Of a stretch of 64,000 nucleotides of DNA, positions 61,641 through 64,000 are shown one piece after another. Each line of letters begins with the position of its first letter. The stretch's first letter is position 1. The notes beneath the pieces were generated by a model. That model ran no database searches, was not told where the DNA came from, and worked only from the letters and a program-made list of their open reading frames with translations. The DNA comes from Paenibacillus solani (GTDB taxonomy: Bacteria; Bacillota; Bacilli; Paenibacillales; Paenibacillaceae), in contig NZ_LIUT01000001.1 of the NCBI RefSeq assembly GCF_001277345.1, positions 1,955,210-2,019,209 on the forward strand, written 5' to 3'. Position numbers and translations under genes: made by a program.

Positions 61641-62348
61641 ATGAACGAAAAACGACACTCAACATCAATCCATTCTTCGAAACGATTGCTTATTATCGAC
61701 GGTATCCCCGGCTCCGGCAAAACGACGACGGCGACCCGCATTTATAACCGGTTGACATCACAAGGCAAAGGCGCAAGATGCTTGCTCGAGCAGGCAGAAA
61801 ATCACCCTTTGCTGCCGCCCATGGAGCAGTACTATGCGTTGAATACGGATGAAGGCGCTGACGCCTTCATCCGGCAGCTAGTTGACCGGTACAGCCGGTT
61901 CGTCGAAGAGCAATTAAGCAGCTCCGAAGACATCGCCATTATAGAAAGCGTCCTTTTCCAGGACATTGTCAGCGTTTCGCATCTGCAAGGCATGAATATC
62001 GCTCAGCTCCAAAGCTTTACCGAGTCGTTGCAACTGTTGTTGATGCCGCTGAACCCTCACCTGATCTACTATTACCACACCGATGTCGAAGGGCAGTGGC
62101 GGTACATATGCGGTATTCGCGGCAACAAATGGGGACCAGTCTCCTTTCAATCGGACGAAGATATCGTTCAGGCTGGCGAGGTGTGGAGCGCAAGTCAGGC
62201 ATTCGTACGCGCGGCGATCGATTCATGGCCGATCCCAAAGTTGATCATAGAGAACAAGGATTATGCATGGGCTGAGTATGACGCTCGAATCGACAGCTTT
62301 GTGTCGGAATCGTTGCTGAGCGACGGTATGAACATACGACCAAAATGA
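61641..62348 (+). CDS. P-loop kinase-like protein
   Basis: 235 residues with Walker A IDGIPGSGKTTTATRI near 20-35, an acidic strand IAIIESVLFQDIVS near 98-111 and a basic YYYHTDVEGQWRYICGIR segment, resembling thymidylate-kinase-like or deoxynucleoside-kinase-like ATPases of unknown substrate. Monocistronic on the plus strand. The ATG at 61641 lies 19 bp after an AGGAGG, rather far; a GTG or TTG nearer is not evident. Appears intact. Confidence 0.65.
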   Translation: MNEKRHSTSIHSSKRLLIIDGIPGSGKTTTATRIYNRLTSQGKGARCLLEQAENHPLLPPMEQYYALNTDEGADAFIRQLVDRYSRFVEEQLSSSEDIAIIESVLFQDIVSVSHLQGMNIAQLQSFTESLQLLLMPLNPHLIYYYHTDVEGQWRYICGIRGNKWGPVSFQSDEDIVQAGEVWSASQAFVRAAIDSWPIPKLIIENKDYAWAEYDARIDSFVSESLLSDGMNIRPK

Positions 62349-62579
62349 AAAAGGGAAACTAATTACAAGCTAAACGATAGCACCTATCACTCCAGCAAAT
62401 CAATATTTAAGACTCCTTGAAGTAACACCCCCAATAATTTATTTCCATGCGGTATCCGATGTTCTGTTATCATTTCTTCACACTCATTCTTATCTTTTTT
62501 GAAAATTTCTCCATATCATCCCCTTACATCAATACGGTTCAATCTACAGGTTCTTCTTTCTAACTTAGAGAACAGATAC

Positions 62580-63911
62580 TCAATACGTCGCTTTTGGAGC
62601 AAACTGACCTTGATTCTTTAGAGCATAGTCAAAAAAACGAAGGATAAGCTCATTTTGTGTTTCAATCGCGTAATATTTATCGATATCTGCTTTTCTGCCT
62701 TGTTGCAACAGGTTTGCCAATATAGGCGAGAATAAAGGCAGATCGGTTAAACTTAAATGTTTTGCGCCTTTAAAATGAACGGTGTATGCACCTTTAAAAT
62801 TTTCATTCGAAATTCTATTCGCGATATACGAAGAACTGCTGTCGAGCTGTATCCACACATCATCCGAATAAACGTTAAGAAGCGGGATGGTATAAGCTTC
62901 GGATTTTGCTTTTAATTCGTTTGTAACTTTATCATACACAAGCTCGCTAAAGAACGGAGCATCTATATTTACTACGGCGTCAATGTCATCGCGTTCTCTG
63001 CTCAGTGCTATGCTTGCGGCACCCCCCATAGAATGACCGAACACACCTATTTTCTGTGTATCGATGCGTTTATATACAGAATCTTTTTTTTGCTCGGCTT
63101 GTTCCAGAATCGTATCCATCACAAAATCCATATCATCCGTTCGCAATTTCATCCATTTTTGAGTAAGCTCGAAAAACTCACCAAGCGAATAAACCCCTTT
63201 ATTTGCATTGTTGACTTCTTGCATGTACATGGGATTAATCGTCACGACCTTTCCATCCTCCGAAACGGTATAAAAAGAATGATAAGGATGGTCAATCGAA
63301 ACGACGACATAACCGTGGCTCGCAAGTTCCGTAAAGGTAGAAGTATTGCTTGTTTTAATACCGAATGCTCCATGGGAGAACACAAGCAAAGGATAGGTTC
63401 CGTCTGCCTGTTCAGGATACCAAAATTCCACGTTAACAAACCGATTGTCTTTCTGATCCGTAAACTCTTCGATACGATTCTTGTCCGCATAGCTGTAAGT
63501 GGCGGTCGCCACTGGATACGGACCTGTCACTTGCGGCAGCCTATGCTGTGGAAAAAGTAAAACAGGAACAAGGGTAACGACGACGGTCGGTGCTAACAAG
63601 AGGAATTTCCATATCGGAGAAAAAACTTTGTAACGCGGAGTGTGGTGTGTTTGATTGCGCAGGAGTGCAACCATTTCCTTGAACGCTAATATAAAGAGCA
63701 AGCCTGCAAACAGTCCCCAAGTGTACTCCCATACGACAACTTTACCCACGCTCAGTATCATGAATACTATAAACATTGCGATTCTCGTCCAACTCTTTAT
63801 CTTGCTGCGGCTTTGCTTGGTTACAATGGAATAAACGGCAATTGCCAGCTCGAAGACCAACGTAACAACAAGTATTAAAATCTCCATAAGACTTCTCTGC
63901 TCCTCCTCCAA
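62580..63911 (-). CDS. Membrane-anchored alpha/beta hydrolase (PAF-acetylhydrolase/lipase-like)
   Basis: 443 residues. Four N-terminal helices span about 8-130 (ILILVVTLVFELAIAVYSIV, FKFLLLAPTVVVTLVPVLLF-like). The external catalytic domain has the oxyanion segment LLVFSHGAFG near 177, the nucleophile GHSMGGA near 292 and a final His in HFKGAKHLSLTDL near 385. The architecture matches Bacillus carboxylic ester hydrolases of the platelet-activating-factor acetylhydrolase group. GGAGGAGCAGAGAAG precedes the start. The 230 bp to its left (62349-62579) show no feature I can name. Confidence 0.78.
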   Translation of the reverse strand: MEEEQRSLMEILILVVTLVFELAIAVYSIVTKQSRSKIKSWTRIAMFIVFMILSVGKVVVWEYTWGLFAGLLFILAFKEMVALLRNQTHHTPRYKVFSPIWKFLLLAPTVVVTLVPVLLFPQHRLPQVTGPYPVATATYSYADKNRIEEFTDQKDNRFVNVEFWYPEQADGTYPLLVFSHGAFGIKTSNTSTFTELASHGYVVVSIDHPYHSFYTVSEDGKVVTINPMYMQEVNNANKGVYSLGEFFELTQKWMKLRTDDMDFVMDTILEQAEQKKDSVYKRIDTQKIGVFGHSMGGAASIALSRERDDIDAVVNIDAPFFSELVYDKVTNELKAKSEAYTIPLLNVYSDDVWIQLDSSSSYIANRISNENFKGAYTVHFKGAKHLSLTDLPLFSPILANLLQQGRKADIDKYYAIETQNELILRFFDYALKNQGQFAPKATY

Positions 63912-64000
63912 CTTTTTATGAGTTCATCATAATAAATGGAAGAGCGGGTGTATACGCATAAACGACAAGCTGTAGCTGAGAGCCAATAGGTTGTAAAAAA

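Noticed and set aside
1..64000. CRISPR arrays, rRNA or tRNA genes, prophage structural genes
   Set aside because: No regularly spaced repeats of CRISPR size, no tRNA cloverleaf or rRNA sequence, and no phage morphogenesis proteins were seen on reading both strands.

Overview
The window looks like a chromosomal stretch of a spore-former of the order Bacillales, most likely Paenibacillus or a close relative. This rests on the protein families (cydABCD, LacI-controlled sugar ABC genes, a FecCD-type siderophore system, ROK regulator, XerS-like recombinase), on AGGAGG-type ribosome binding sites and on a consensus Fur box; no rRNA or tRNA gene is visible to confirm it. Nearly all genes lie on the minus strand, and the region is unusually rich in gene wreckage.

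Left part (1-7.2 kb): a CPT-like kinase, an AbiGi/AbiGii abortive-infection pair, an IS3 relic, an HTH regulator with its membrane partner, and pseudogenes (TolB-like, sulfatase fragment, esterase). 7.3-10.7 kb: nucleoside salvage (punA, an N-terminally deleted deoB, a purine permease). 10.8-16.2 kb: a sulfatase with an MFS transporter, a divergent ROK regulator, and a truncated sulfatase-maturing radical SAM gene. 16.2-16.7 kb: chromate-transporter and alpha-galactosidase scraps. 16.9-23.3 kb: the cytochrome bd operon cydA-cydB-cydD-cydC, preceded by an unannotated 56-codon membrane ORF. 23.8-28.0 kb: Fur-controlled siderophore uptake whose ATPase has shrunk to 35 codons.

28-39 kb is a patchwork of single accessory genes and fragments (phosphotransferase, MBL, lantibiotic-protection ABC transporter with VanRS-like two-component system, relaxase relic, HAD, msrA, GNAT). 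Two repeated sequences punctuate it: a short motif around CTGCCCGTTAG and a 110-155 bp element built of about 20-bp units related to GGACAAGAACTTGTACCGAT. All copies have the same orientation, and most abut the 3' end of a minus-strand gene or gene remnant. The same pair also occurs near 0.6 and 16.6 kb, and the element alone at 3.5 kb. 39.1-43.5 kb: a LacI-controlled sugar ABC transporter.

44.3-59.8 kb is the most striking part: a 15-gene, apparently co-transcribed biosynthetic cluster. It holds a stand-alone adenylation domain and carrier protein, two papain-like/BtrH-like proteins (one fused to fibronectin III and discoidin domains), a PhyH-type dioxygenase, a YqcI/YcgG family putative N-hydroxylase, a Rossmann/beta-propeller protein, DinB, an APS kinase with a PAP phosphatase, ectoine genes in the order ectC-ectA-ectB, and two ABC exporter half-transporters. 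I do not recognise this combination. I infer a small, possibly hydroxylated and sulfated, amino-acid-derived product that uses ectoine or a precursor.

60.3-64.0 kb: a broken XerS-like recombinase whose 5' end shares a 44-bp sequence with position 826-869, a P-loop kinase and a membrane-anchored alpha/beta hydrolase.
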